Source: Mesorhizobium sp. WSM3860
Lineage (GTDB): Bacteria > Pseudomonadota > Alphaproteobacteria > Rhizobiales > Rhizobiaceae
NCBI RefSeq assembly: GCF_002294995.1
Contig: NZ_NSGF01000001.1
Span: 124,001-188,000, forward strand
Direction: 5' to 3'
DNA: 64,000 nt
Numbering within the stretch: position 1 is the stretch's first letter; each line of letters starts with the position of its first letter. The position numbers were made by a program, and so were the translations under genes. The notes beneath the pieces are model-generated. The model ran no database searches. It worked only from the letters and a program-made list of their open reading frames with translations, and was not told the DNA's origin. Below are positions 1-8,890 of the stretch, piece by piece.

Positions 1-999
1 AGAGCAGCCAACCGCTACTACAGCGGCCCGCCCAGCGACCATTTCGACGGCAGCCTCTTTTTCAATCCCAACGGCAGGCCGCCAGCGCGCTTCACTGACC
101 TCTTGAAATGGCAGTTGAGCGGTGGGCGCTCGAAATGGCCGGCGGTTTGGCCGAGCCCATATCCGCAGGCGAAGCCCGAACAACGGATCGAAGGCGCTGC
201 GCTTCGGCTCACCATGGTGGGTCATGCGTCGCTGCTCATCCAGACAGCGGGCCTGAATATCCTGACCGACCCGGTTTGGTCCGAGCGTGCCTCGCCTTTC
301 GGCTTCGCCGGACCGAAGCGGGTCAATGCGCCGGGGATCGCCTTCGCCGACCTGCCGCCGATCGACCTGGTGCTGCTCAGCCACAACCACTACGACCATC
401 TTGACCTCGCCACGCTCAAGCGGCTGAAGCAAAGCCACGACCCGATGGTGATCACGCCGCTCGGCAACGATGCGATCATCGGCGCTGCCGTGCCCGGCAT
501 GCGAGTGTCGGCACAGGATTGGGGCGACAGCGTCGAAGTCGCCAGCGGCGGCATCATCCACATCGAGCCGGTGCATCACTGGTCGGCGCGCGGCGGGCGC
601 GACCGCCGCATGGCGCTGTGGGCGGGCTTCGTCGTCGAGACGGCGGGCGGCAAGATCTATTTCGCCGGCGACACCGGCTTCCATGGCGGGACCAACTACC
701 GCCGGATGGCGCAAAAGCATGGCGGCTTTCGGCTGGCCATCCTGCCGATCGGCGCGTATGAGCCGCGCTGGTTCATGGCCCCACAGCACCAGAATCCGGC
801 GGAAGCCGTCCTGGGCATGAGGCTATGCAGCGCCGTCCATGCTGCCGGCTGCCACTGGGGCACCTTTCAGCTCACCGACGAATCGATCGAGGAGCCGGCG
901 CAAAAGCTCGCCGAGGCATTGGCCGCCGAAGGCATATCGCCTGCGCGTTTTCGCGCCATGCGCCCGGGCGAAGTGTGGGATGTGCCGCAGCCTGGCTAA
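1..999 (+). CDS. MBL-fold metal-dependent hydrolase (partial, 5' end off window)
   Basis: The frame is open from the first base, and the visible N-terminus (RAANRYYSGPPSDHFDG) already looks like the conserved start of UlaG/NAPE-PLD-like metallo-beta-lactamase-fold hydrolases, so only a few codons should be missing. The metal-binding signature SHNHYDHLD lies around residues 126-134, followed by further histidines (EPVHHWSARGGRDRR), a FAGDTGFHGG motif for the bridging aspartate, and a C-terminal HWGTF histidine. The family hydrolyses phosphodiester or lactone-type substrates; the substrate here cannot be told. A TTG at base 103 could be read as a start, but conserved sequence continues upstream of it. 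No signal peptide is visible in the part seen. Confidence 0.9.
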   Translation, partial: RAANRYYSGPPSDHFDGSLFFNPNGRPPARFTDLLKWQLSGGRSKWPAVWPSPYPQAKPEQRIEGAALRLTMVGHASLLIQTAGLNILTDPVWSERASPFGFAGPKRVNAPGIAFADLPPIDLVLLSHNHYDHLDLATLKRLKQSHDPMVITPLGNDAIIGAAVPGMRVSAQDWGDSVEVASGGIIHIEPVHHWSARGGRDRRMALWAGFVVETAGGKIYFAGDTGFHGGTNYRRMAQKHGGFRLAILPIGAYEPRWFMAPQHQNPAEAVLGMRLCSAVHAAGCHWGTFQLTDESIEEPAQKLAEALAAEGISPARFRAMRPGEVWDVPQPG

Positions 1000-1058
1000 G
1001 GAACCCAGCCCGGGTAAACGCGTTGGTTGCACAACGCAAATCCGCCTCGGAGCCTTCC

Positions 1059-1220
1059 ATGATCAAGTGGATCATCATCCTTCTGATTGTTGCCGCTGCG
1101 GCAAGCCTGCTCGGCATGCCTGCGCTGGCCGGCGCCGCCGCCACAGGTGCCCGCATCCTGATCGGCATTGTGCTGATCATCTTCCTGCTGATCGTGCTCG
1201 GCGTGTTCGCCGTGACTTAG
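1059..1220 (+). CDS. DUF1328 (UPF0391) small membrane protein, 53 aa
   Basis: A very short, strongly hydrophobic protein with two predicted membrane segments (residues about 3-19 and 30-50) separated by a small Gly/Ala-rich turn (GMPALAGAAATGA). Size and pattern fit the DUF1328/UPF0391 family (YtjA-like), whose function is unknown. It begins at ATG 60 bases after the hydrolase stop and lies on the same strand. Longer readings of this frame start inside the previous gene and are not supported. Confidence 0.75.
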   Translation: MIKWIIILLIVAAAASLLGMPALAGAAATGARILIGIVLIIFLLIVLGVFAVT

Positions 1221-1336
1221 CTCGCATATTCGCCGTGGCAGGCCAGAGCCTCGTCCTGGCCGGGAGTCGCGCCGGACTGGTAATTCCCGCCCGTTTCCGC
1301 CATATAGCGCCAAACGGAATTGGAACGACCGGTTAG

Positions 1337-2221
1337 ATGGCAGGCACTGCCCCCTTCGCCAAGATGAACGGCATCGGCAACGAGATCATCGTCGCCGATA
1401 TGCGCGGCCGTGCCGACAAGGTGACGGCAGCCGCGGCGATTGCCCTCAATGCCGACGCGGCGACCAAGTTCGATCAGATCATGGCGATCCATGATGCGCG
1501 CACGACCGGCACCGCTTACTATGTCGACATATTGAATTCCGACGGCACCGGTGCGCAGGCCTGCGGCAACGGCATGCGTTGCGTCGTGCAGGCGCTTGCG
1601 GCTGAGACCGGCCAGAAGACCTTCATCTTCGAAACCCGCGCCGGCATCCTCAATGCTCAGGAACATGCCGACGGCTCGATTTCGGTCGACATGGGAAAGC
1701 CGCGTTTCGGCTGGCAGGAGATCCCGCTTGCCGAGGAGTTCCGTGACACTCGCACGATCGAATTGCAGATCGGCCCGATCGATGCGCCGGTGTTGCATTC
1801 GCCTTCGGTCGTGTCGATGGGCAATCCACACGCGATATTCTGGGTCGACCGCGACGTCTGGTCCTACGAGCTCGGCCGATTCGGTCCGCTGCTCGAGAAC
1901 CATCCGATCTTTCCCGAGCGCGCCAACATCACCATCGCCCAGGTCACCTCGCCCGAGACGATGATCATCCGCACCTGGGAGCGCGGCGCGGGTCTCACCA
2001 AGGCCTGCGGCTCGGCGGCCTGCGCTGCCGTGGTGGCGGCCGCCCGCACCAAGCGCACCGGCCGCAGCGTGTCGCTGGTCACGCCCGGCGGCGGCGAGCT
2101 CAATGTCGAGTGGCGCGACGACGATCACGTCATTTTGACCGGCGCCGCCGAATGGGAGTTTTCCGGCAGCTTCGACCCTTCGACCGGCGCCTGGGCCCGC
2201 GACACCGAAAGCGCCGCCTGA
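1337..2221 (+). CDS. dapF: diaminopimelate epimerase
   Basis: Converts LL- to meso-diaminopimelate, the last step before lysine and a peptidoglycan precursor; a cytosolic, cofactor-free racemase. Both catalytic cysteines are visible: Cys76 in ACGNGMRC and Cys224 in KACGSAACA. The N-terminal KMNGIGNE and the [10 protein letters not shown] strand are also typical. At 294 aa it has the usual length. The stop codon overlaps the start of mtaB by one base (TGATG), so the two are co-translated. dapF-mtaB-ftsY is a common order in Rhizobiales. Confidence 0.97.
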   Translation: MAGTAPFAKMNGIGNEIIVADMRGRADKVTAAAAIALNADAATKFDQIMAIHDARTTGTAYYVDILNSDGTGAQACGNGMRCVVQALAAETGQKTFIFETRAGILNAQEHADGSISVDMGKPRFGWQEIPLAEEFRDTRTIELQIGPIDAPVLHSPSVVSMGNPHAIFWVDRDVWSYELGRFGPLLENHPIFPERANITIAQVTSPETMIIRTWERGAGLTKACGSAACAAVVAAARTKRTGRSVSLVTPGGGELNVEWRDDDHVILTGAAEWEFSGSFDPSTGAWARDTESAA

Positions 2222-3519
2222 TGTCCGCTCTTCAAAAGGGCGTCGACGTCGTCACGTTCGGCTGCCGCCTCAACACCTATGAATCCGAGGTGATGCGCCG
2301 TGAGGCCGAAAGCGCCGGCCTCGGCGCGCTGGAAGGCGGCGCCGTCATCTTCAACACCTGCGCCGTCACCGCCGAAGCCGTGCGCCAGGCCAAGCAGGCG
2401 ATCCGCAAGGCCCGTCGCGAGAACCCTGGGGCGCGCATCATCGTCACCGGCTGCGCCGCGCAGACCGGGCCGCAGAACTTCGTCGCCATGGACGAGGTAG
2501 ACCTTGTGCTCGGCAATGAGGAGAAGCTCAAGGCGAACTCCTACCGCGCGCTGCCGGACTTCGGCGTCAACGATACCGAGAAGGCGCGCGTCAACGACAT
2601 CTTCTCGGTGCGCGAGACGGCGAGCCACATGGTCGATGCCATAGAAGGCCGGGCGCGCGCCTTCGTGCAGGTGCAGAATGGCTGCGACCATCGCTGCACC
2701 TTCTGCATCATCCCTTACGGCCGAGGCAATTCGCGCTCGGTGCCGATGGGCGCCGTGGTCGAGCAGGTCAAGCGTCTGGCAGGCAACGGCTATGCCGAGA
2801 TCGTGCTCACCGGGGTCGACATGACCAGCTTCGGCGCCGACCTGCCGGGCAGCCCGAAACTTGGGAAGCTGGTGAAGACGATCCTGCGCCAGGTGCCCGA
2901 GGTGGAACGCTTGCGGCTCTCCTCGATCGATTCGATCGAGGCCGATGACGACCTGCTCGATGCGATCGCCACCGAGCCGCGGCTGATGCCGCATTTGCAT
3001 CTGTCGCTGCAATCGGGCGACGACATGATCCTGAAGCGCATGAAGCGCCGGCATTTGCGCGATCAGTCGATCCGCTTCTGCGAGGACGTGCGGAAGCTTC
3101 GTCCTGGCATCGTCTTCGGCGCCGACATCATCGCCGGCTTCCCGACCGAGACCGAAGCGATGTTCCAAAACTCGGAGAAAATCGTCGAGGAATGCGGCCT
3201 GACGCATCTTCACGTCTTCCCGTTCAGCCCGCGCGAGGGCACGCCCGCCGCGCGCATGCCGCAGCTGCGCCGCGAGGTGGTGAAAGAGCGCGCCGCAAGG
3301 CTGCGTGCCGCCGGCGAGGCCGCCTATCGCCGCCATCTGGCCGCCCTTGCCGGCACGCGGCAGTCGATCCTGGTCGAGCGCGACGGGCTCGGCCGCACCG
3401 AAGGTTTCACGCTTGCCGCAATCGCCGTTGGACAGCCGGGCGAGATCGTCGAGGCGGTTGTCACCGGCCATGACGGCGCCCGGCTGATCGCAGCGCCGCT
3501 CGCCGCCCAAGCAGCCTGA
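2221..3519 (+). CDS. mtaB: tRNA t6A37 methylthiotransferase MtaB
   Basis: Radical-SAM methylthiotransferase that turns t6A37 into ms2t6A37 in tRNAs reading ANN codons. The N-terminal UPF0004 domain carries three cluster cysteines (Cys15 in FGCRLN, Cys47 in FNTCAVT, Cys78 in VTGCAAQ). The radical-SAM CxxxCxxC motif is Cys155, Cys159 and Cys162 (NGCDHRCTFCIIPYGRG). A C-terminal TRAM-like segment follows. The start was chosen at the ATG overlapping the dapF stop, because the protein then begins directly with the MTTase fold; an in-frame upstream ATG would read through dapF. ftsY follows 13 bases later. Confidence 0.95.
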   Translation: MSALQKGVDVVTFGCRLNTYESEVMRREAESAGLGALEGGAVIFNTCAVTAEAVRQAKQAIRKARRENPGARIIVTGCAAQTGPQNFVAMDEVDLVLGNEEKLKANSYRALPDFGVNDTEKARVNDIFSVRETASHMVDAIEGRARAFVQVQNGCDHRCTFCIIPYGRGNSRSVPMGAVVEQVKRLAGNGYAEIVLTGVDMTSFGADLPGSPKLGKLVKTILRQVPEVERLRLSSIDSIEADDDLLDAIATEPRLMPHLHLSLQSGDDMILKRMKRRHLRDQSIRFCEDVRKLRPGIVFGADIIAGFPTETEAMFQNSEKIVEECGLTHLHVFPFSPREGTPAARMPQLRREVVKERAARLRAAGEAAYRRHLAALAGTRQSILVERDGLGRTEGFTLAAIAVGQPGEIVEAVVTGHDGARLIAAPLAAQAA

Positions 3520-3532
3520 GACAGCAAGACGT

Positions 3533-5485
3533 ATGGCTGGTTTCTTCAAGAAGATATTTTCGTTCGGCAAGAAGGAAGTCGTCGAGGAGCGCGTCGACGA
3601 GACCGCGCCCCTGCCGCCGATCAAATGGGACGCGCTCGAGGCGCTGAAACCGGCGGCCGAGCAGGCTCCCCACCCTCCCCTCGATGGAGAGGGTCGCGAC
3701 GAAGTGGCGGGGCGGGGCGACAGCGCCGACGCCGGCGCCAGTCACCCCCGAGCTGCGCTCGGGACCTCCTCCATCGAGGGGGAGGTAGGACCTCAGCCCC
3801 AACCGGTTCCCGAGGAGCCGAAGCCCGAACCTGCACCGGACATTCCGCCGGCGCCGGAACCCGTCATCCCGCCGGCACCGGCGCCGGTCGTTCCATCCGA
3901 GCCGGAGCCGCTGCCGCAGCCCCAGCCGCAGGAAGAGCCGCAACCTGCCCCGGAGAAGCCCGAGCCTCCTGCGCCCGAGGAAGTGCCGCCGGCCCAACCG
4001 GAGCCGCAGCCTGCGCCCAAGCCCTCGCCGCAGGAGGTGCCGGCACCCGCGCCGGCCGAGCCGGAGATCGAACCTTCGCGTCCGGAGCCGCAGCCGGTGC
4101 CGGCGCCCGTCGAAGTGCCGACGACGCCGAGCGAGGTTCCGTCCGAGACGCCGATGCCCGAGATCCCGCCGGCGAATCCATCTACTGCGCAGTCATCCTC
4201 AGAGGCTCGCGCCGCCCCTCATCCGCCTGCCGGCACCTTCTCCCCGTATAGTGACGGGGAGAAGGAGGAAGCTCCAGCGCCGGCGACCCCCTCTCCCCGT
4301 CCTTCACGGGGAGAGGGTAAGGGCGAGGGGCAGCGCCAGCCTGCGGAGGATTTGCCGCCACCGGAGCCTGCTCCGCCGGCGGAAATCCCTCCTCCCATTC
4401 GCCAGCCTGCGCCGGTCGAACCGGAGCGGATCCTTGCCGAGATTGCGCCCGAGCCGGAAGCCCTCCCCGCGCCACAGCCAAGGCCCGCGCCGTCCGCCGG
4501 CAAGGTAACGGTCGCCAAAAAGATCGAACAGAAGGCCGAGCCGCAGAAGGCGCCGGAGCCGGCGCCGCGGCGCTCCTGGTTCCAGCGCATGCGCGACGGG
4601 CTTGCCCGTTCCTCGCGCGAGCTCACCGGCAACATCGCCGGCGTCTTCACCAAGCGCAAGCTGGACGAAGACACGCTGCAGGACCTGGAGGATGTGCTGA
4701 TCCGCGCCGATCTCGGCGTCGAGACGGCGCTGCGCGTCACCGATTCTCTCGCCTCAAGCCGATATGGCAAGGACGTTTCCGACTCGGAAGTGCGCGCCGT
4801 CATGGCGGCGGAAGTCGAAAAAGTCCTCACCCCGGTCGCCAAGCCGCTCGAGCTCGACCTCAGCCACAAGCCGCATGTCATCCTGGTCGTCGGCGTCAAC
4901 GGCACCGGCAAGACCACGACCATCGGCAAGCTGGCGGCCAAGCTGACCGAAGGCGGGCTTTCGGTGATGCTGGCTGCCGGCGACACGTTCCGCGCGGCCG
5001 CGATCGAGCAGCTGAAGATCTGGGGCGAACGCACGAAGTCGCCGGTCATCGCCACCAAGCTCGGCGCCGACGCCGCCGGCCTCGCCTATGACGCCTTCGA
5101 GAAGGCGAAGGAGGCAGGCTCCGACGTGCTGATCATCGATACGGCCGGCCGCCTGCAGAACAAGACCGAGCTGATGGCGGAACTGGAAAAGATCGTGCGC
5201 GTGCTGGGCAAGCTCGATCCGGAGGCGCCGCACACCGTGCTGCAGACCGTCGACGCCACCACCGGCCAGAACGCGCTGAGCCAGGTCGAAATCTTCCGCA
5301 ACGTCGCCGGCGTCAACGGCCTGGTCATGACCAAGCTGGACGGCACGGCGCGTGGCGGTATTCTGGTGGCGATCGCCGCCAAGCATAGATTGCCGGTCTA
5401 TTTCATCGGCGTCGGCGAGCAAGTCGACGACCTCGAACCCTTCTCGGCCAGCGAATTCGCCAGGGCGATCGCCGGCGTGGCTTGA
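3533..5485 (+). CDS. ftsY: signal recognition particle receptor FtsY, with two repeat insertions in its N-terminal region
   Basis: GTPase receptor that docks SRP-ribosome complexes at the inner membrane. The C-terminal NG domain (about residues 350-650) has G1 [10 protein letters not shown] near residue 452, DTAGR near 536 and TKLDG near 599. The first 350 residues are a Pro/Glu/Ala-rich acidic linker after a short basic start ([14 protein letters not shown]). At 650 aa the protein is long for the family. Part of the excess comes from two palindromic genomic repeats read in frame, at about residues 46-86 and 227-268, where composition changes from PEP-rich to Gly/Arg/Ser-rich. Both keep the frame open and the NG domain is intact, so the gene should be functional. 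It is followed by yciB. Confidence 0.96.
   Translation: MAGFFKKIFSFGKKEVVEERVDETAPLPPIKWDALEALKPAAEQAPHPPLDGEGRDEVAGRGDSADAGASHPRAALGTSSIEGEVGPQPQPVPEEPKPEPAPDIPPAPEPVIPPAPAPVVPSEPEPLPQPQPQEEPQPAPEKPEPPAPEEVPPAQPEPQPAPKPSPQEVPAPAPAEPEIEPSRPEPQPVPAPVEVPTTPSEVPSETPMPEIPPANPSTAQSSSEARAAPHPPAGTFSPYSDGEKEEAPAPATPSPRPSRGEGKGEGQRQPAEDLPPPEPAPPAEIPPPIRQPAPVEPERILAEIAPEPEALPAPQPRPAPSAGKVTVAKKIEQKAEPQKAPEPAPRRSWFQRMRDGLARSSRELTGNIAGVFTKRKLDEDTLQDLEDVLIRADLGVETALRVTDSLASSRYGKDVSDSEVRAVMAAEVEKVLTPVAKPLELDLSHKPHVILVVGVNGTGKTTTIGKLAAKLTEGGLSVMLAAGDTFRAAAIEQLKIWGERTKSPVIATKLGADAAGLAYDAFEKAKEAGSDVLIIDTAGRLQNKTELMAELEKIVRVLGKLDPEAPHTVLQTVDATTGQNALSQVEIFRNVAGVNGLVMTKLDGTARGGILVAIAAKHRLPVYFIGVGEQVDDLEPFSASEFARAIAGVA
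3669..3788 (+). repeat. palindromic repeat element (family D) inside ftsY
   Basis: About 120 bases bounded by an imperfect inverted repeat: CCCTCGATGGAGAGGGTC-like at the left and GACCTCCTCCATCGAGGG-like at the right. Inside is another short palindrome (CCCCGAGCTGCGCTCGGG). The unit occupies about 40 codons and adds no stop. The surrounding linker is PEP-rich; this piece is not, which marks its edges. Only one copy of this family was seen in the window. Confidence 0.7.
4211..4336 (+). repeat. palindromic repeat element (family C) inside ftsY
   Basis: About 126 bases (42 codons) with outer arms GCCGCCCCTCATCCGCCTGC and GGGCGAGGGGC, and inner hairpins CTCCCCGTATAGTGACGGGGAG and CTCCCCGTCCTTCACGGGGAG. 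The same arms and inner hairpins occur at 52712-52893 and 54831-54930, where they are intergenic. Here the element is translated without a stop. Confidence 0.85.
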
Positions 5486-5527
5486 ACGATCCCAAAAGCG
5501 CCGACTTTCGGGACAACAAGGACTTTC

Positions 5528-6193
5528 ATGAACATCCTCGAACGCGATCCGTCCGACCCGCAGAAACAGAAGAAGGAGGGCATCAACCCGCCGCTCAAGC
5601 TGGTGCTGGAGCTCGGGCCGCTGCTGGTCTTCTTCTTTGCCAATGCGCGCGGCGAATGGCTGGCGCAGAAATTTCCGGCGCTGGCCGAGCTCGGCGGCTC
5701 GATCTTCGTCGCCACCGGCCTGTTCATGGCCGCCACCGCCTTGGCGCTGATCGCCTCCTGGCTGCTCACCCGCACCTTGCCGATCATGCCGCTGGTGTCG
5801 GGCGTCGTCGTCCTTATCTTCGGCGCGCTGACGCTCTATCTGCAGGACGATATCTTCATCAAGATGAAGCCGACCATCGTCAACACGCTGTTCGGCGGCG
5901 TGCTGCTCGGCGGCCTTTTCTTCGGCAAGTCGCTGCTTGGCTATGTCTTCGACTCGGCTTTCAGCCTCGATGCCGAAGGCTGGCGCAAGCTCACCTTCCG
6001 CTGGGGCCTGTTCTTCCTCTTCCTGGCCCTCGTCAATGAAGGCGTGTGGCGGAATTTTTCGACCGATGCCTGGGTTACCTTCAAGGTCTGGGGCATCATG
6101 CCGATCACGCTTCTCTTCACCTTCAGCCAGATGCCGCTGATCATGCGTCATTCGCTGGAGGAAAAAGCCAAGGAAGAGCAGGCCGGGAAGTAG
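5528..6193 (+). CDS. yciB: septation protein A (YciB/IspZ family)
   Basis: Inner-membrane protein of the YciB/intracellular septation protein A family, tied to cell envelope elongation and division. Five or six hydrophobic segments span most of its 221 residues. The family pattern is visible in [13 protein letters not shown] (residues about 27-39), [34 protein letters not shown] and NEGVWR. It starts 42 bases after ftsY and probably shares its transcript; this neighbourhood is typical of Rhizobiales. The charged, Glu/Lys-rich C-terminus should be cytoplasmic. Confidence 0.93.
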   Translation: MNILERDPSDPQKQKKEGINPPLKLVLELGPLLVFFFANARGEWLAQKFPALAELGGSIFVATGLFMAATALALIASWLLTRTLPIMPLVSGVVVLIFGALTLYLQDDIFIKMKPTIVNTLFGGVLLGGLFFGKSLLGYVFDSAFSLDAEGWRKLTFRWGLFFLFLALVNEGVWRNFSTDAWVTFKVWGIMPITLLFTFSQMPLIMRHSLEEKAKEEQAGK

Positions 6194-6272
6194 AGCAATT
6201 TCAGGAAAGCGCGGAGCCGTTTTCCGGCCGAATTGCGGCGAGACAAACCGGGCAATTCCGGGAGGGGACGGC

Positions 6273-6893
6273 ATGGAATTCCTCACCACGCGCGACGAGC
6301 TGAGGACGATCTATAAGACGCCGCGGCCGACCGACGGGTCGATCCGCAAGGAACTCAAGGCGCTCGACGGCCACTGCCGCTCCTTCATCGGCAAGAGCCC
6401 GTTCGTGCTGATCGGCTCCTCCGACGGCGCCGGCAATGCCGACGTGACGCCGAAGGGCGACAAGCCCGGCTTCACCGCCATCCTCGACAACAGCACCATC
6501 GCCATCCCTGACCGTCCCGGCAACAACCGGCTGGACACGCTGGAAAACATCGTCCGCAACCCGTCGGTGGGGCTGCTCTTCCTCATTCCCGGCATGAACG
6601 AGACGCTGCGCGACAACGGCGATGCCCGCATCACCGTCGATGCCGGCCTGCGTGAGCGTCTGGCTGTCGACGGCAAGGAGCCGCTGAGCGTCATCGTGGT
6701 GACGGTCAAGGCCGCCTACATGCACTGCGCCAAGGCTTTCATGCGCTCCGAACTGTGGAAGCCGGAGACCTGGCACGACCGCGCGAGCCTGCCGACGCTC
6801 GGCCAGATCATCCGGGACCAGCTGGCGCTCGCCGAGAGCGCCGGCGAGATCGACCGCGAGCTCGACGACGATTACCGGCAGACCATGTGGTAG
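6273..6893 (+). CDS. pyridoxamine 5'-phosphate oxidase-family FMN-binding protein
   Basis: A 206-residue split-barrel flavoprotein resembling the MSMEG_1061-type PPOX subfamily. Visible family features are FVLIGSSDGAGNADVTPKGD (residues about 44-63), IAIPDRPGNNRLDTLENI and NPSVGLLFLIPGM, which form the barrel and flavin site. The substrate is unknown. It starts with ATG after GGGAGGGGAC. The last codons overlap a possible GTG start of the next flavin reductase, so the two may form a small operon. Confidence 0.85.
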   Translation: MEFLTTRDELRTIYKTPRPTDGSIRKELKALDGHCRSFIGKSPFVLIGSSDGAGNADVTPKGDKPGFTAILDNSTIAIPDRPGNNRLDTLENIVRNPSVGLLFLIPGMNETLRDNGDARITVDAGLRERLAVDGKEPLSVIVVTVKAAYMHCAKAFMRSELWKPETWHDRASLPTLGQIIRDQLALAESAGEIDRELDDDYRQTMW

Positions 6894-7468
6894 GCTCGCC
6901 CGGACACGATTCGTCCGAACCGCCCCCGTTGCCCTTGCTGAACCTCCTCGCCATTTCCGGCAGCCTGCGCGCCGCCTCGACGAATTCGGCGCTGATCGCC
7001 GCTTTAGCCGCCAACGCGCCCGCGGATTGCCGTGTCACCGTCTATGACGGGCTTGGCCGGCTGCCGATCTTCAACGCGGACGACGAGGGCGAGCGGACGC
7101 CGCGCGGGGCCGGGGAGCTGATCGATGCCGTCACCCGCGCCGACGGCGTCATCGTCTCCTGTCCCGAATATGCGCATGGCGTGCCGGGCGGCATGAAGAA
7201 CGCGTTGGACTGGCTGGTGTCGCGCGATGCCGCCGTCGGCAAGCCGGCGATGCTGGTGCATGCCTCGCCGCGCTCGCTCTATGCGCGCGCGGCACTTGCC
7301 GAGATCATGCGCACGATGTCCTTCGCGCTTTGCGAGGGTGTGATGCTCGAGATTGCCTTGCTTGGCAAGAAGCCGCCGGAGGTGGAGGCGATCCTGGCGG
7401 AGCCGGCCAACCGGCAGGCAATGCGCGGGGCGCTTCAGGCTTTCGCCGCTTTTATACGCGCCCGCTGA
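6887..7468 (+). CDS. NADPH-dependent FMN reductase-like protein
   Basis: Flavodoxin-fold reductase of the SsuE/ChrR/NQR group. The phosphate-binding loop ISGSLRAASTNSAL, the SCPEYAHGVPGGMKNALDWLV active-site stretch and the KPAMLVHASPRS strand are all recognisable. The start is uncertain: GTG at 6887 overlaps the end of the previous gene, while TTG codons at 6929 and 6935 sit just before the conserved strand LNLLAISGS. The placement after a PPOX flavoprotein suggests a shared redox role, which is inference. Confidence 0.85.
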   Translation: MVGSPGHDSSEPPPLPLLNLLAISGSLRAASTNSALIAALAANAPADCRVTVYDGLGRLPIFNADDEGERTPRGAGELIDAVTRADGVIVSCPEYAHGVPGGMKNALDWLVSRDAAVGKPAMLVHASPRSLYARAALAEIMRTMSFALCEGVMLEIALLGKKPPEVEAILAEPANRQAMRGALQAFAAFIRAR

Positions 7469-7480
7469 CGCCGTTGCCGG

Positions 7481-8398
7481 TCAATACGTCTTCGCCCCGT
7501 TGACCATCAGCCAGACCACATAGAGCGAGGTGGTGCCACAGATGTAGAGGCGGTTGCGCTTGGCGCCGCCGAAGACGCAATTGGCGACGACTTCCGGCAC
7601 CTTGACCTTGCCGATCAGCGTGCCGTCCGGGTCGTAGCAATGGATGCCGTCGGCGGCACTCGTCCAGATGCGCCCGCTTTCGTCGAGCCGGAAGCCGTCG
7701 AACAGGCCGGCGGTGCAGTCGGCGAAGACCTTGCCGCCGGAAATCTTCTTGCCGGCCTTGCCGACATTGAAGACGCGGATATGCGCCGGGTTCTTGGCGC
7801 CGTGCGTTCGGCCCGTATCGGCGACATAGAGCAGGCTTTCATCGAGCGAGAAGGCGAGCCCATTGGGCCTGACCATGTCGGTGATGACGGCGTCGATTTC
7901 GCCCGTGCCGGGGTCGACGCGGTAGACATTGCAGGCGCCGATCTCGCTCTCGGCATGATCGCCTTCATAGTCGCTGTCGATGCCGTAGGTCGGATCGGTG
8001 AACCAGATGGAGCCGTCGGAACGAACGACGACGTCGTTGGGCGAGTTGAGCCGCTTGCCGCGCCATTTGTCGGCGATGGTGGTGACCGAGCCGTCATGTT
8101 CGGTGCGGCTGACGCGGCGGCCCGAATGCTCGCAGGTAAGAAGCCGGCCCTGCCTGTCGACGGTATTGCCGTTGGAATTGCCGGACGGCTGGCGGAAGAC
8201 GCTGACGCTGCCGTCGGTCTCGTCATAGCGCAGCATGCGGTTGTTGGGGATGTCGGACCAGACGAGATAGCGGCCGGCGGCGAACCAGGCCGGACCTTCC
8301 GCCCAGCGGCATCCGGTGAACAGCTTCTCCACCCGCTCATTGGCGTTGAACAGCCGCGAGAAACGCGGATCGAGCAGTTCATAGTCAGCGGCCGTCAT
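7481..8398 (-). CDS. SMP-30/gluconolactonase-family lactonase
   Basis: Six-bladed beta-propeller hydrolase of the SMP-30/gluconolaconase/LRE-like family, 305 aa. Metal-site features are EGPAW near residue 34, LNSPNDVVV, GSIWFTDPTYG and the RPNGLAFS strand; the exact lactone is unknown. The start at 8398 was chosen because GGAGGGAAAGC precedes the ATG and the protein then begins at the family N-terminus. Longer in-frame starts would add about 56 residues with no family similarity. It is convergent with the FMN reductase gene. Confidence 0.88.
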   Translation of the reverse strand: MTAADYELLDPRFSRLFNANERVEKLFTGCRWAEGPAWFAAGRYLVWSDIPNNRMLRYDETDGSVSVFRQPSGNSNGNTVDRQGRLLTCEHSGRRVSRTEHDGSVTTIADKWRGKRLNSPNDVVVRSDGSIWFTDPTYGIDSDYEGDHAESEIGACNVYRVDPGTGEIDAVITDMVRPNGLAFSLDESLLYVADTGRTHGAKNPAHIRVFNVGKAGKKISGGKVFADCTAGLFDGFRLDESGRIWTSAADGIHCYDPDGTLIGKVKVPEVVANCVFGGAKRNRLYICGTTSLYVVWLMVNGAKTY

Positions 8399-8646
8399 GC
8401 TTTCCCTCCGGCAATCAAATGACGCGCGATCAAGCCAGCACGCGGCGGAGAAGGCAAGATCGGCGATGGCTCTCACGGCATGTTGAGGCCAGCCTGGAGG
8501 CACTAGGACGCCGTAACCGGCTATGCGCTGGCTGCAATGGTGCATTGCAACATCTTCTTTTTGCAACGCAATATTCCTATGTCATGCTCACAATCGATCA
8601 GGGAGGAACAACACGCCGCGTGATGCGGCAGCAAAGGAACCTCGTC

Positions 8647-8814
8647 ATGATCTTCGACAACATCGTCTCACGCGCCCGCAGCAACATTGCCAAGCGCCGC
8701 CAGTACAACCGTCTCGTCGCCGAAATCGAGAACCTGTCGAGCCGCGATCTCGCCGATCTGCGCGCCGACCGCTCGGAGATGCTCTACCAGATCCACAAGC
8801 AGATCTACGGCTGA
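8647..8814 (+). CDS. DUF1127 small protein, 55 aa
   Basis: A short basic protein matching DUF1127: an amphipathic N-terminus, then RRQYNRLVAEIENLSSRDLADLRADRSEM, the family's YRRTxxELxxLsdreLaDlGi-like core. Such proteins are common in Rhizobiales, and some are tied to phosphate or RNA metabolism; the role here is unknown. The ATG follows AAAGGAAC. In-frame upstream starts would add a poorly conserved leader. A hairpin (AGGCCGG-tcgag-CCGGCCT at 8820-8838) lies just downstream and could end the transcript, though it lacks a T-run. Confidence 0.8.
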   Translation: MIFDNIVSRARSNIAKRRQYNRLVAEIENLSSRDLADLRADRSEMLYQIHKQIYG

Positions 8815-8837
8815 GTCTGAGGCCGGTCGAGCCGGCC

Positions 8838-8882
8838 TACGCGCCGCGTCGCTTCGCTCCTTGCTTCGCCCTGACGACGCAA
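8838..8882. repeat. short repeat unit (family E), copy 1
   Basis: A unit with the pattern GCGTCGCTTCGCTCC-TTGCTTCGCCC, followed by TGACGAC. A closely similar stretch (GCGTCGCTCCGCTCCCTTGCTCCGCCC, then GGATGAC) lies at 37944-37987. It sits between the DUF1127 gene and ccmG. Confidence 0.5.
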
Positions 8883-8890
8883 GGTGCCGC

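Noticed and set aside
103..999. TTG at base 103 as the start of the MBL-fold hydrolase
   Set aside because: Conserved N-terminal residues of the family continue upstream to the window edge, so the gene is simply truncated by the window.
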